Shown here: piece after piece, positions 1 to 12,137 of the stretch
Position numbering within the stretch: the stretch's first letter is position 1
Layout of the letters: each line of letters starts with the position of its first letter
Source: Spirodela intermedia
Taxonomy: Eukaryota; Streptophyta; Magnoliopsida; Alismatales; Araceae
DNA length: 64,000 bases
Assembly (NCBI GenBank): GCA_902729315.2
Contig: LR746274.1
Location: 7,809,037-7,873,036 of the forward strand
Reading direction: 5' to 3'
Notes under the pieces: generated by a model
Seen by the model: only the letters and a program-made list of their open reading frames with translations
The model's database searches: none
Told to the model about the DNA's origin: nothing
Program-made: the position numbers and the translations under genes

Positions 1-72
1 TGCTCTTTAGATCCATTCAATAGAATTACTTGGAGCTGTCCAGTTAGTTGAAGAGCTCCTACAAATTAGGCA
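1..72 (-). mobile_element. Gypsy reverse-transcriptase relic (chromovirus-like)
   Basis: Read on the minus strand this is a near-perfect match to 12137-12208 on the plus strand. Translation of that region gives a decayed RT segment (ELF..L.SSK.FY.MDLKS), matching the chromovirus consensus ELFDQL..AKYFSKLDLRSGY. It has several in-frame stops and runs off the left edge of the window. The identification comes from the better-preserved plus-strand copy. Confidence 0.6.
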
Positions 73-2089
73 CCGGGAATGGGCAAGCACACTGATTATT
101 TGCTAGAGCGGCATGAAAACTTCTGTCATGTTTTCGTCGACGTATATAAAATGTCCCCATATGTAGATTCGTTGAAGGCAAAACACACAATTTCGGTAAC
201 CTACCGGGGTTTCTGATAGGGAAAACTAGCTGGTTATGGTAGCCAGGTTCTCTGTTGAACAGTATCTATCGTCTTGTTCTCCACGTTAGTATCATACAGC
301 GAGCTTCCTTTAGGGGGTACGCACTTGCGCGTTTGCGAGAGCTCAGCCATCGAAAATTTCCTATTGAGGCAGTTTAAATGGTACGAGGCCCACCGAACCT
401 TTTTCCGTTTCCGACTCCGCCCGTCAACGACCCTTCAATTTTATGAAAATACGTCAGAAAATTCCTTCTTATCCAACCAGTACATTATTTCCTATAGCAT
501 CCATAACATCTTTGTATTAATAGATACCTTCGTCTAAAGCGCCGCCTCAAATGACAAATGCCACGTTCATATCCATACTTCTTTGTTCTGACCGTTCTCA
601 AGCGATGGGTTCCCTTGACGAAGGGCGACTGCGTCAAGACCCGCATGCGAACAGCCTACTGAGCTCATTCAAACAGAGTAATCATTCAACGGCACCGTCG
701 TCATGTGCCCGTGAGTTGATTTCAACCAGCTAAAATATACATTCTTATTGGGAGGATAGGAAAAAGGAAATAATTTTTAACGCAGGCCGATTGAGAATCC
801 GGGTGTGGGGATTCCATGGATTTAATGTAGAATTTAAATGTTTCAAACATGCTCTGCCATTGAATTAGGATCATGTGGCCATTCAGAAGCTTTTCCTTGA
901 TAAGAATAAAGGAAGGGTAAGGTGGGTAAAAAAGCCTAAATATAGACAAAGTAATTAATTTTCAAACCAAAAACAAGATCAAGCCTAAATATAGATGTAA
1001 TAAGTAATTTAACCGAAGAAAGAAGGTAAGCATATACCTGTCTCGAGGGAGATAGTGTCCCACATTTTGAACAGTTGTAACTGAGTGGACAAGCTGGTGT
1101 GCAGAGCTAAGCTCATGGATGAACAACTGGATGGTTGTAACTTCTTATGCGGATACTTTCATACCTAGGTACCTCGTTATACACCAGATGATTGAAAGTC
1201 TACGTTTGGAAAAAAAGTGTTGTCATTTTCTATAGGTAGGTCCGATACAAATGACGCTTGTCAGGTAGATATAATTAATAAGGCAAAAAGGGCGTTTCAT
1301 AGCAAGTCTAGCGGAACGTTTCCCCGGCAGAAGATAAACGCAGAGACCGTAATTAGCTATGCGCCAAAGTTTTCATTACCTTATAAGAACCGAACATAGC
1401 AATCCCAACGCACGAGTGCTGTCAGTCTGAATGTGACGAACTGTTGTACTCCGAAAAGTAGGAGATATGCTTTGAACGGACATGGATTCGGAGGCCATTA
1501 CCACACGTGTCAACGACCGCCCAGTGAACATACTATGTGAACATCTAGTGATTAGAAAAAAAACAAAAGACAATTCATCAAAACGAGAAGGGGTTTCAGA
1601 AGGAAACGTAGTCAGTGACGGTGGTCAAATTTGCCGGTAAGCGTTATCTATCGCCGTGTTCCCCCACCGTACTTGACGGACGATAATAATGCAATACAGT
1701 GTGCTGCCCTACAGCCGGTATGGGCTTGCGCGTTTATACAGGATAAGACAGAAATGTTTTAGAAGACCGCTTTCCAAACGAATAGAATTCGGCAGAGACG
1801 ACTACGCGTTCCGACTCCGCCGATCAACGATTCATTAGTTTCGCGAACACCTACTGTAATATCGGAAAACTGGACGAAACTGCGTATACTTCCTTATCTG
1901 CTGAATACTGATTTTGATCTATCTTCATCAAGATCGACTAGATCAAACTCTGACAGCCGGGAGACTACCGTATTCATCAGAACGAAGGACTGGTTCAATA
2001 AATACTACATCGTCTGCCTGTAATTCCAACTAAACAGAAAGATGTCAACGAGGCCAGCGCGCAGGAAAACGGTTAATATATTGTAACAC
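73..2089. other. Non-coding upstream block of AMP copy 1 (segmental duplication A)
   Basis: No credible gene is seen. From about 260 the block is collinear with 26117-28115, and in its second half (from about 1080) also with about 31850-33485. The similarity covers non-coding DNA with small indels; about 260 bp present in the other two blocks is missing near 1150. The short ORFs differ between copies and are not conserved as proteins. The block is therefore duplicated 5' flank of the antimicrobial peptide gene downstream. Confidence 0.7.
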
Positions 2090-2093
2090 CACT

Positions 2094-2196
2094 GACTCAG
2101 AATCTGAGTCTCGAAAGCCCACGGGTTTTCTAGGTGGCGTGAATGAACCAACCGCATTATTTCAGCACCGCATCTGCCCTTTCTACTCCTATAAAT
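2094..2196 (+). promoter_or_regulatory. Promoter of AMP copy 1
   Basis: A TATA box (TATAAAT) lies at 2190-2196, about 110 bp before the start codon. Upstream is a perfect palindrome with arms GACTCAG and CTGAGTC (2094-2110), containing a TGACTCA-like bZIP site, then a block with GGTGGCGTGAATGAAC and TCTGCCCTTTC that recurs before the other copies. Conservation of this block in diverged flanks suggests shared regulation. Binding factors are inferred only. Confidence 0.7.
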
Positions 2197-2302
2197 TAAT
2201 CTCCGCGCATGGACAAGAGCTCCTCACCACTCCAGCGCAGCACGACCCAAACCTCTAAGCGAATCAGCTTCCTACGAGCACCTCCGTCAGAAACTGCAAG
2301 TC

Positions 2303-2623
2303 ATGGCCACCACAGGGAAGCCCGCGGCCGCCGCCGCTCTCCTGGTTCTCCTTGCCGTCGCATTAATTGCGCCGGCATCGGCGAGCACGCTCACCGTCTT
2401 CTCCGGGCCAGGATGCAGCGGACGGAGCAAGGACGTTAACGGCTGCGGCTGTTTCGACCTCACCGGCTACCAGAGCGGCTTCCACTTCGTGTTCACGGAG
2501 GAGCAGGAGGCCGTCCTATACACGGACCGCCACTGCAGGAACAGCTATCGCACTAAGTTTCTGGATGAGGAGACCCGTTATTGTCGCAGGTTCCCCTTCA
2601 GGAGCGTGGAGATGGTGTGCTAA
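2303..2623 (+). CDS. MiAMP1-like secreted antimicrobial peptide, copy 1 (intact)
   Basis: A 106-residue precursor. Residues about 8-28 form a hydrophobic, Ala/Leu-rich signal peptide with a likely cleavage after the A-S-A near residues 26-28, leaving a mature peptide of about 78 residues. The mature part starts TLTVFSGPGC and has six cysteines at 38, 48, 50, 78, 94 and 106. Their spacing and the SGPGC..GCGC pattern match the MiAMP1 family (macadamia antimicrobial peptide 1, a Greek-key beta-barrel with three disulfides). Family members are secreted and inhibit fungi and some bacteria; that role is inferred here. The gene is intronless, a TATA box lies about 110 bp upstream and an AATAAA signal is at 2681-2686. 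It differs from copies 3 and 5 at only two residues (A9 for T, V45 for I). The overlapping ORF starting at 2209 is a frame shadow. Confidence 0.93.
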   Translation: MATTGKPAAAAALLVLLAVALIAPASASTLTVFSGPGCSGRSKDVNGCGCFDLTGYQSGFHFVFTEEQEAVLYTDRHCRNSYRTKFLDEETRYCRRFPFRSVEMVC

Positions 2624-3245
2624 GGGACGGCGACGTGCTCTCTTTGGCTGATTCCTAAACTGTTGGATGAATAATGGGTGAATAAACCGCCGGTTACTTC
2701 GTTGTAAACCGGCTGGACGATGTGTACTTGTAAAGGATAAATAACTAATGGGAGGATAGTCTTGTACCGAATCTTGTTTAATGGTAATAAGTACGAAAGA
2801 CAATATAACATCTGCCTGCGCCAGCGGATTGTTCAGACCATGGTTTGGTGTGAACATCAAAAAAGCCGAAAATATAGAGCACCCTTTGAAATGGTTAAAG
2901 TAAACTTGAACGCTGATGTGTTTTTCAGAAAGGTTAGTTGGAAAATATGGGTCACAGAGTTTATTAGAGGCCAACGACTTGGCTGACGTAGATTAAAAAT
3001 GACGAAATGGAAGTGAAGCTTTTATTCCTGACTTAGGATGCAGGCTTAGTACTTATGTCCTGTTATGTGCAAGGCCTCCAACATTTTCTGTAAATAATCA
3101 TATCAATCTATACGTAGATATTTTATGCCCGCCTTTTAGGTTATGATCGATTTCCCGTTTCGTTCTATGAACGAAGCTAGCTTTTCCAATGTGACGGCGG
3201 AAATCCTCGAAAGCCAAGAACGTGACGGTGAACATTTTCAGCTAC
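2624..3245. other. Intergenic spacer between convergent AMP copies 1 and 2
   Basis: This is the 3' flank of copy 1, with an AATAAA signal at 2681. It is homologous to the DNA behind copies 3 and 5 and, in part, to that behind copy 7. No gene is seen. Confidence 0.6.
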
Positions 3246-3557
3246 TTAGCACACAATGTCCACGCTCTTGGAGGACAACCCACGGCAGTAGCGGGTCTCC
3301 ACGTCCAGATACCTGGGACGATAGCTGTTATTGCAGTTGCGTTCCCTGTACAGGACTGCCTCCAGCAATTCCGTGTACACGAAGTGGAAGCCACTGTAGG
3401 AAAGGACGAGGTCGAAGCCGTTACTGTCCGTGCTTCCACCACTGCACCCCGGCCTGGAGAACACCATGATCGTCGTGGCACATCCCGGCGCAATCTATGC
3501 GGCATCATGGAGAACAAGGAAAGCAGCGACAGCCGCGGGCCTGCTGAGGGTGGCAAT
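3246..3557 (-). pseudogene. MiAMP1-like peptide pseudogene, copy 2
   Basis: The same gene as copy 1, inverted and tail-to-tail with it. Aligned to the intact copies, the start codon has become ATT (3555-3557), a TAG interrupts the signal peptide, and an in-frame 9-bp deletion removes the C-G-C that carries Cys 48 and Cys 50. Total length is 312 bp, exactly 321 minus 9, so the rest of the frame is kept to the stop. The remaining mature region (3246-3467) stays open and keeps four cysteines. A peptide without a signal sequence and with two fewer cysteines is not expected to fold or be secreted as usual. Confidence 0.88.
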
Positions 3558-3988
3558 GACTCCGGGTTGCTGGCAGAGGTGCTCCTAGCGAGCTGATTCG
3601 ATTAGGGTTTTAGGCTACGCTGGGCTGGCGTAGTGAAGAAGTCTTGTCCCTGTACGGTGGTTTATTTCTGCGGGTGGAATGGGCTGAAATAATGCGGTCT
3701 GTTCATTCACGCCACTCAAAATGTCCATAACTCGTCGAGACCGGGATTCCTAATTATACTGCTTTCACACCCGCTCAGAATTTATTTTGACTAGTTGACT
3801 TTTGCTCACGGGCACATGACGACGGTTTCGTTGGATGAGTTTTGACTTTGAGTGGATCGGTTATACGCAGTGGATGTTAACATGGTCAACAATCGGCAAG
3901 GAAACAATTAAGTATCAATAGGAAAGCAAGTCTGCCATTTTTTAAGTTTCTCAAGATGAGAGAAGGTACCGCTGAAGTTTTAGACGAA
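3558..3988 (-). other. 5' leader and promoter region of AMP copy 2
   Basis: It contains the telo-box-like AAACCCTAA (in the leader, as in copy 7) and the ATTATTTCAG / GGCGTGAATGAAC promoter block, but the TATAAAT box is degraded. It is collinear with 61856-62282, the leader of stump copy 6, up to the point where Copia-1 inserted. Confidence 0.65.
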
Positions 3989-3993
3989 GAGAT

Positions 3994-4589
3994 TGTTGAC
4001 GGTGTCAGTCTTGACTCATCAGAGAGATGGTATTGCTCGCCGTTGGGAGACATGAGAGAGAGCTCTCCAATTTGACTCGCTCAGGAGGCATGCAAAGAAT
4101 AACAAGATGGTGACACAATAGTCATGTCAACCCTTTTGACCCGATCGGGGCTCATACATAGAGATAACAAGGGTGGTTGCAGCCATCACTTTTGATATGT
4201 GTGGGTTAAGTTACACATAGATCAAGGTGTTTTCTTTTAAGGAGTAATTATCTTTTTCTATTCACTATAAATAAGGCATGTATTTACTCTTTTTTTAGTA
4301 CAATCAACGATGAATTATCTCTTTATCTCTCAATCTTGTTGTCTCTCTCCATCAACTCTATTTCTTTTCTTGGTTCTTCCTTCTCTTCTATTGTAGGTGA
4401 AGTCCTTATAGAAGGAGATAAGAGTTCATTGTTGACTCTTTAATGTGGATTAGAGGTGTTTGGTGGAAGTCTTGTTCTCATCAAGATTCCTAATAACTTA
4501 GTGATTTCTTTTCTATTTGTTCTCATTACATCTAAAAATTGAGTTTCTATTATTATTGTGATCCTGTGCTTGCATATATTTTCTTTAGA
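3994..4589 (+). repeat. 5' LTR of Copia-1
   Basis: It starts TGTTGAC, contains a TATAAATA box (about 4266-4273), and aligns along its length with 10168-10815. It also aligns with the 3' LTR of Copia-2 (25390-26116). Divergence and indels show an old insertion. Confidence 0.85.
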
Positions 4590-4591
4590 AG

Positions 4592-4603
4592 TAGTATTAG
4601 AGT
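4592..4603 (+). promoter_or_regulatory. Primer-binding site of Copia-1
   Basis: TAGTATTAGAGT sits just inside the 5' LTR and matches TGGTATCAGAGC, the site complementary to initiator tRNA-Met in plant Copia elements, with three transitions. Confidence 0.7.
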
Positions 4604-6289
4604 ATTGATTTGATTATTTCTAGATTTACTATAGCTTTTGAGGTCCATATTAACATTTAGAAGTTTGATAAGTCTTGTAACTTTAATCTCTGAAAGTATT
4701 ATGTGTATGATACGTTGTTGTAAACTCACTGTAAAACTTTAAATAGTCCAAAGTCAGACAAGATTAGTACTAATGATTGAGAGATAATAGAAAAGAAGGC
4801 AGAAGGTTTTATTAGTACATATTTATTTAATTGGGCTTTTCACCAGGTCATGGATGAATAAAATCTAAAAGAACTCTAGAACAAGTTGGAGAAATGATAT
4901 GCACCAAAGTTGATGATGGGCAAATTGACATTGAAGAGAAAACTATTTTAGTTACACATGTTAAATGGAGATGATTTGGCATCTAATATTGATTATTTTA
5001 ATAAATTATTAAATGACTTGCTTCGTATAGAATCAAATTTTTGTAATAAGAATAATTTTATTTTTTTTTTCTCTCCCTAATTCATATGATCATCTTGTTA
5101 CAACCTTGTTACATGATAGTATAGAATCCATTCTTGAAGATGTTACTAACTCATTGATGGAGTATTCTCATCAAAAGAAGAATGTTGGTAATGCTCGTGG
5201 TGAAGTGGCGTGACTCAGTCATTGTATATTAAATCACACAAATATAAAATTTATAAAACTAGAAAATACGAATTTTCGGATATTTAGAAGTATTTCTAAA
5301 TAAATATATCATTTATAATTCAATAAAAATTCCAAAAATAGCGGTAATTTTCTAGGTTGATCACAGGGATGTAATATAATATCTAGTAACTATTCAGAAT
5401 TTGTCTCAATGAATACGATTTTCTATGAATTTTATACTAGGAAATAAAAAGGAAATATATTTAAAATTCACGAAAAAGGGAAATAAGGGTGCAGACGTGA
5501 TGATGACGTCAGCACCCGGCGAGCACGAATCGGGTGGAAACAGAGTTCCGCCCGGCAATTCTTATGTAAGCGATTACGGACGATTTAATTGATCAAATTA
5601 AGATCTGTAAAATCCAGAAGAATCGTAATGGAATGAAGAATAGTTTGGTAAATTTAAATTACACAAATTATCACTAAATGAAGCGTAAAGTAAATTGAAA
5701 GCAGGAAAATAGAGTTCCGGCGTCGCGACGGCGATGCGTCGGCGATGCACCAGAATCCTGAGCGTTCGGGAGGATCGTCATGCAATGTCCACGGCCTCGA
5801 AGGCTCTCCTTAGACAAAGACGACGTGGGCAATCTCTAGATCTTCTCGCGAAGTCTAGAGATCAGTGAAGTGAGTCGTTGAATTGTCTCTGGCGGCTGTC
5901 ACCCGGCAGAGTGGAAAAACGGCGACTTTGCGGCTCTCTGGCGGCTGTCACCCGACGGAGAGGAGCTGGATGAAGGTGGGGCGCGTGTCAGGGAGCTTCA
6001 TCCTCAGGTCTGCGCAGCAAGAGGAGGCTCTTCATCGCATCTGGTACGCTCTCAAGAGGTGGCGACTCGTCACCCGGCGGATCGTCCTCTTCCCGACGAC
6101 GGCTTGTTCGTCGATCAATCGTGTTGACGAGATTTTCGCCAATGATCTAGTGATTCTCGTTGCTTAATCCTTCACCGGCGATCTGCAGGAAAGTCGCGAT
6201 AATCAGATAAAAATATATGAATTTTGACTCTAGGAGGATTCGAACCGGCACCAGTCGCTCACCTGTGAGGAAGGTGTGACGTGGGTTTA

Positions 6290-6332
6290 GTCCCACATCG
6301 GTTGTGCGCCGATTTTTCAGGCGAATATATAG
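6290..6332 (+). promoter_or_regulatory. snRNA-type USE plus TATA inside solo LTR 1
   Basis: GTCCCACATCG (6290-6300) is a perfect plant snRNA upstream sequence element (RTCCCACATCG). After exactly 24 bp comes ATATATAG (6325-6332). In plant snRNA genes this short spacing marks Pol III (U6/U3-type) promoters. It is antisense to the LTR. The other three solo LTRs keep the arrangement. Activity is not shown. Confidence 0.6.
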
Positions 6333-6367
6333 TAATGTTAGCTTTGTAAGCAAAGTCTCTTATCTCG

Positions 6368-6436
6368 CGTGTACGACCACTCCTTGCCCCACAGCCGGTT
6401 GGCCACCGGTGACGTGGAAGGGGAGTGGCGTACACG
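6368..6436 (+). repeat. Inverted repeat downstream of the USE/TATA motif
   Basis: Arms at 6368-6383 (CGTGTACGACCACTCC) and 6422-6436 (GGAGTGGCGTACACG) pair with one bulge. An inner CCGGT/ACCGG hairpin lies in the loop. The fold is recognisable in the other solo LTRs (about 15168-15236, 20995-21066, and inverted about 40310-40385). Confidence 0.6.
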
Positions 6437-9400
6437 TGCCCTATCGGTCCCCAAGCTAAGCTGCTCGAGCCCCTACTCGCGGCTACTCCCCGACTGCGCT
6501 TCCGACCCACTTCCGACCCGCTTGCGGGCCCGGCTGGCCGGTGGGTCCCCCATTTTTGCAATATTTTTATTTTTATTTCTTGTTCTTCATTTATCTCGAA
6601 AGTAAGACTATAAAAATCGTATAAAATCACATAATTACCCAAAAATTCACGTTAATCAATTGAAAACTACAAATCATTTTTTAACACAAATATAAGTCTA
6701 TTTATCATGAGTTAAGGCTAAAACTATATTATTTACTAATTATTAACTCATGATAATGAAGACTTATCATGAAGATTTATATGTGAAAGGTGGAAGAGAA
6801 TGCAGAAAGTAGAAGGAGAAAGGATCATCAATAAACAAAAAGAGTCGATCTAATTCACAAACAAATTAGTTGAAAAACCAAACTCATCACAAGTGTCATG
6901 AGAAGGAACACTTGCGAAGAGATTGTCCAAAGAACCAGAGTGATAAGACAATAGGAAGTGAATCTAGTTCGGCTAATATTGCAAAGGTTGAAGACAAAGA
7001 AGATGGAGTCTATTCTAGACTTGTTACAGTTGAAGAGTTATCAAATACATGGATTCTTGATACTAGTTGTTCTTATCATATGTGTCCTAATGCTGACTAA
7101 TTTGACTCGTACAAGAGTGTAATAGAGTTATTTCTATAAGAAAGAATGTAGTTTGCAAAGTTGTAGGCATTGATTTGGTGAAGGTTCAGATGTTTGACAG
7201 AGTAGTCTAAGAACTTGAAAATGTTTCTTATGTTCTAGCATTACACTAAAATTTAATTTCACTTAAAGTATTGAAGGCAAATAGATGTTGCTTCAAATGA
7301 GAGAGTGGGATCTTCAAAATTATCAAGGGATCACTTATTGTAATAAAGGAAAAATATTAATGAGCAAATATTTATAAACTTGAGGGGAGTACTGTTGTAG
7401 GTGGAACTTACGTTGTGACACTTGATGATTCTATGATTGATGACATACTTTTATGGCACTTTTGATTGGGTCATACGAGTGAGACATGTATATAGAAGTT
7501 ACATGTACGAAGACTACTACTTGGTGTGAAAATTTACAAGTTGAATTTTCGCAAGTACTATATCATGAAAAAATAATGCAAGGTGACATTCAAGGTAATG
7601 AAGTATGATACGGAAGTTGTGCTGAATTATACTCATTCAGATGTGTGTGATTTGATTGGTGTGACGTTAATGGGTGGTCTTTGATATTTTTTGACTTTTG
7701 TTGATAATGTTTCTAAAAAAGTCTAGGTATTCTTTTTGAAACACAAGTTTGAAGTATTTACAAAGTTCAAGACTTAGTGTGCAAAGGTGGAGAATCAGAT
7801 AGAGACAAAGATCAAAGTCTTGTAGACTTATAATGATACAAAATTTGAGAATTTTGAATTTGATTAGTTTTGTGATGAGCATAGTATTTAATATTATTAT
7901 ATCTTGAAGAAGACTTTGTAGTAGAGTAGTATTGTTGAGTAGATGAACTGCACGATTATTGAGAGAGCATGGTGTTTACAACTAAATGCCAACTTGTCCA
8001 AGGAATTTTGGGTGAAAGTTGAGTATGGCAACTTATTTGAAGAATAAGTCACCAAATTCTGCTCTTGATAGGAAGGTTGCTTAAAAGGTATGGACTAAAA
8101 ATCCTGTTGACTATTTGAATTTATATATATTTAAATATTCAGGATATGCTCTTATACCTACTGATGAGAGATTGAAGCTAGATCCAAAGTCAAAAAAATA
8201 TATCTTTTTAGGCTATAGCACTCTCTTGAATGGATATCGACTTTAGGATTTAGAGGTAAAGAAAGTTATTTTCAGTAGAGATGTGATTTTTTATGAATAT
8301 CACATGTTAAAGTCCTTTCCTATAGAGCACAAGGTTCAAGAATCTGATGATATTTGACTTGTAGACATAGCAAGGCTGGAGGTGGAGACTATACAGGATT
8401 CTTCTAGTTCTATTGTGAGTGAAGATTGAATTGTAGAATTATCAGATATTCTTGATGATATTGCTACTAGATGGAGTAGGTGTGAAGTAAAGCCTTCTAC
8501 TCATCTTAATGATTATGTTGTCTTTACATTATTTGCAGGAGATGACGAACCCGTAACTTTTAAAGAGGCAAAAAAGTAGATGCAGGCGATGTCTGAAGAG
8601 TGAGCATCTTTAGACAAGAACCACACTTGAGAATTGATGAATCTTCTTGCAAGAAAGTAAATTATTGAGTACAAATGAGTATATAAGAAGAAGTTACTAA
8701 TGATTGATAGTGATTAGTCACAATACAAGGCAAGGCTTGTTGTAAAAGACTCTATATAGAAGTAGGAAATTGATTATATAGAGATCTTTTCGTCTATTAT
8801 GAAGCACATGTCTATTCACTTGGTTGTTAGCCATTGTTGCACATAAAGATATAAAACTTGAGCAATTAAATGTGAAAATAGCATTCCTTTATAAAGACTT
8901 GAAAGATTCTATTTACATGCAATAGTCGGAGGGTTTTATTGTGCAGGGGTTAGAACATCTTGTTTGTCAATTAAAAAAGTTCATTTATAGGTTGAAGTAG
9001 GCATCTAAGCAATAATACAAAAAGTTTGACTCTTATATGTTAAGACTAACTATACGAGGTACAATTTTGACTATTGTGTCTATATGAGGACTTGTGATGA
9101 TGATTTTCTAATTATTTTGATGCTCTATGTTGATGATATGCTTATTACTTTTAATAATTAACGTGAAATTACTAGATTGAAGGCACTATTGAATAGAGAA
9201 TTTGACATGAATAATCTTGGTGTGGTGAGGAAGATTCTTGGTATAGAGATCTATAGAGATCAGGAGTTAGGTCAACTATGGTTGACTCAAAGGAGTTATC
9301 TTTCAAAGGTGGTGAATTTATTTGGTATGAGTAATACTAAAACAAGGAGCACTCTTATAGTTAGTTATTTCAAATTCTCTACTACTTAGTGTCCAACATC

Positions 9401-10167
9401 TAAGAAAAATATTATTGAAATGAAGCAAATCCCTTAGGCTAGTGCGGTTGACTCTCTCATGCATACTATAATCTATACTAGATTAGATACTACTCATGTA
9501 GTTGGGCTTATGAGTAAATTTATGAGTAATCTAAGAAAAGAGCATTAGAGTGCGGTGAAGTAGATTCTTTTATATCTAAAAGGTTCTTTAGATATTTGGA
9601 ATCTATTTTGATTGGCAAATTTTTTTTCTACTGTTAACTTTGTTGATAAAAATTTTGTCAAAGATTTAGATCATTGAAGATCTACAACAGGATATGTTTC
9701 TACTATGGTTAGTGAACCCATCAATTGGAAGTCTGCACTTCAAATTACTATTATATTATCTACGACTGAGGCAAGTATATGGTAGCTATTGAAGTGGCCA
9801 AAGAGGTCTTGTGGTTGAAGGAATTATTGAGCAAACTTGGGATTTGATAGGGTAAAGTTCCTCTGTATTGTGACAATTAGAGTGCTATTTACTTAGCAAA
9901 GAATTAAGTCTATCATACACGATCAAAGCATATTGATGTGAGGTATCACAAGAACTATGAGTTGATAAACTTTAGAGATATCTTTCTAGAGAAGGTTCTC
10001 ACAAAAGAGAATGCTGCAGATATGTTGACAAAGTTCATCATATCAAAGAAGTTCAAATATTGTTTGAATTTGATTCATGTTGTAGGTACCTTATAGAAGG
10101 TAGAAAACTTGTAACATGGACGGACCTCAACTTCAAATGCATTGATGATGGCTGCCAAGGTAGAGTT

Positions 10168-10815
10168 TGTTGACAATGTTAGTTCATCTCAATTGACTTA
10201 TTCAAGAGATGTGCAAGAAAATCTCTTCCATTTCAACCATTTGGGAGACGTGAGAGAGAGCTTACCCATCTGACTCACTCAAGAGGCATGCGAGGAGTAA
10301 GAGGGTGGTGACATGGTAGTCACATCAACCCTTTTGACCCATTCAGGGGCCATGCGGAGAGAGAATGAGGGTGATTGTCGTCATCACCTCCAAGATGTGT
10401 GGGCTCAGCTGCATGTAGATCGAGATACCTCCTTTTAAGAAATGGTTATCTTTTCTTATTTCCTATAAATCGAGCATGTATTTCTCCTTTTTTGAGTACG
10501 ACGGATGATGAATTCTCTCTTTATCTCTTGATTCTATTCTCTCTCTCCATCAACTCTATTTTTTTTCTTGGTATCTTCTCTCTCTTTTATTACAGGTGAA
10601 ATCATTATAGAAAGAGATAAGAGTATATTGTTGACTCTCCAATGTGTGAGTTATCTCGAGGGCATTAAGATGTGAATTAGAGGTGTTTAGTGGAAGTCTT
10701 GTTCTCATTAGGATTCTTGATAGCTTCATGATTTTTTTTCTATTTGTTCTCATTAATATCCTGAAATTGAGTTCCCATTGTTATTATGATCCTATACTTG
10801 CATATCTTTTTCTAC
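10168..10815 (+). repeat. 3' LTR of Copia-1
   Basis: It is preceded by a polypurine-like stretch (CAAGGTAGAG), starts TGTTGAC and ends TACA, followed by target duplication GAGAT. It is 648 bp, longer than the 5' LTR through small indels. Confidence 0.85.
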
Positions 10816-10875
10816 AGAGATCTATAAATATAGAAAAATGATATGGACAAGGATATCTACTGAGCCTCATGCCAT

Positions 10876-11345
10876 TCCAATGTGTCACGCCTCTAGTTCC
10901 ACTTGACAAAGTTTTGGCCTAAGGACCATAGCAAGTCTAAACTCGCTGTATGCACCAGTGGACTGCTGTGGCGACATGGCATGCCAGCAACATGGTGCGG
11001 CAACACATGACAAGCATGCGGACAAATGTGAAACAAAGCGGCGAACTTCTCCTTGTGCACGGTCAGACCCAATTGGAACCTAGAAACTGCTGGTACGACA
11101 CAATATGCCATTGGCACACAAGTAGGACAAAGCATCGTCAATAGCAAGATGGTGCACATGTTGAGCGTGTGTGGGGGAGCGCTAGTGTGGGAGGCACAGT
11201 GCATGTGCCTTGGGGCAGCAGCACTGAAAGCACATGCATGAGAGAGCTGCATGTGGCAAGCAGTGGGGAGCAGTAATGTGGGAGGAACAACATGGAATGA
11301 GCTGCATATTTGACACGACTAGATCGTGTCAGGCACATGACCAAT
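10876..11345. repeat. Unclassified interspersed repeat, copy 1
   Basis: A GC-richer block homologous to 35052-35400. The shared end contains GAGCTGCATATTTGACACGA and, here, the perfect palindrome GACACGA-CTAGA-TCGTGTC (11312-11330). ORFs on both strands are present but do not agree between the two copies, so I call no gene. It may be an LTR or leader piece of an unidentified retroelement. Confidence 0.55.
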
Positions 11346-11515
11346 GTTAACGTGTGCAGCATGGTGCAACCACCTGGGGCACTTGCATAGGTGGAGGCAC
11401 ACGTGAGGCACACACAAGTGAGTGCACACATGGGTGCACAGTTAAGAGCAAGCCTAGTGGGCACCAAAGCTGAGGCATTTAGCATAGTGGTGGTGTGCAA
11501 ACTAAGAGGCACCAA

Positions 11516-12137
11516 TGCACAAAACCAACTCTTTGTAGAAGTTGGTCAAATCCTTCAAGAACTTAAGGACTTCATACCAAACACATTGTCTCTATGGCTA
11601 CCACCACAAGATAGACCCCGTGTTGGGTATGTGACCATCATATACAGCTCCTATAAGATGTCCATCAGCAACAATTACATGAATTGTCCCTCAGCAACAA
11701 CTCAAATTAGGCTGGGAATATTTGATCCTCCAAGGTGTCTGTCTTATGGCACACCAATCATATTCAAAAGAAAGAAAATAGATTAGTTTAGCTACGCATA
11801 GATTGCAAAGCCATAAAAAATATTGTAAGTAATAGGTACATGCACAAAACCAACTCTTTGTAGAAGTTGGTCAAATCCTTCATGAACTTAAGGACGTCAT
11901 ACCAAACACCTTGTCTTTATGACTACCACCACAAGATAGACCTCATGTTGGGTATGTGACCATCAATATGCAACTCCTATAAGATGTCTCTCAGCAACAA
12001 TTCAAATTAAGCAGAGAAAATTTGATCCTCCAAAGTGTCTTATGGTACCAATCATATTCAAAAGAAAGAAAATGGATTAGTTTAGCTACGCATAAACTGC
12101 AAAGTTATAAACAATATTGTAAGTAACAAGTACATGA
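11516..12137 (+). repeat. Tandem duplication, period 325 bp, in a Gypsy relic
   Basis: Unit 1 (11516-11840) and unit 2 (11841-12137) both begin near AAAACCAACTCTTTGTAGAA and are collinear to their ends. The translation resembles the region just before and in the N-terminal part of chromovirus RT (LKDFIPNTL...PPQDRP). Confidence 0.75.

Larger units (their letters stand above)
5206..6769 (-). mobile_element. Solo LTR 1 (Athila/Tat-like Gypsy family)
   Basis: A 1564-bp insertion in the gag of Copia-1, flanked by the perfect duplication TGAAG (5201-5205 and 6770-6774). Its ends are TG and CA. It matches 13925-15564, 20286-21389 and, inverted, 40037-41895. The sense strand is taken as minus, because an LTR end of this family is followed by a primer-binding site at 16370-16427 in the opposite orientation. 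No internal element sequence is present, so it is a solo LTR. Confidence 0.88.
4840..10060 (+). pseudogene. gag-pol remnant of Copia-1
   Basis: A broken polyprotein, interrupted by a solo LTR at 5206-6769. Visible parts are: gag (about 4840-5205 and resuming at 6775) with a zinc knuckle ending HLRRDCP at about 6900, whose first Cys is lost; protease signature WILDTSCSYHMCP (7048-7090), where the family has DSGCSYHM; GAG-pre-integrase and integrase pieces (7440-8060); RT with an intact YVDD (9126-9137) followed by a clean stretch NNLGVVRKILGIEIYR; and RNase H pieces (about 9640-10060). Many stops and frameshifts make it non-functional. Confidence 0.85.
3994..10815 (+). mobile_element. Copia-1, full-length decayed Ty1/Copia retrotransposon
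   Basis: The ends are TG...CA and are flanked by a perfect 5-bp target duplication GAGAT (3989-3993 and 10816-10820). LTRs lie at 3994-4589 and 10168-10815. A primer-binding site like TGGTATCAGAGC follows the 5' LTR (TAGTATTAGAGT, 4592-4603). The pol domains run protease, integrase, RT, RNase H, in Copia order. The coding region is full of stops and is split by a solo LTR at 5206-6769. The uninterrupted paralogous site is seen near 62283. Confidence 0.92.
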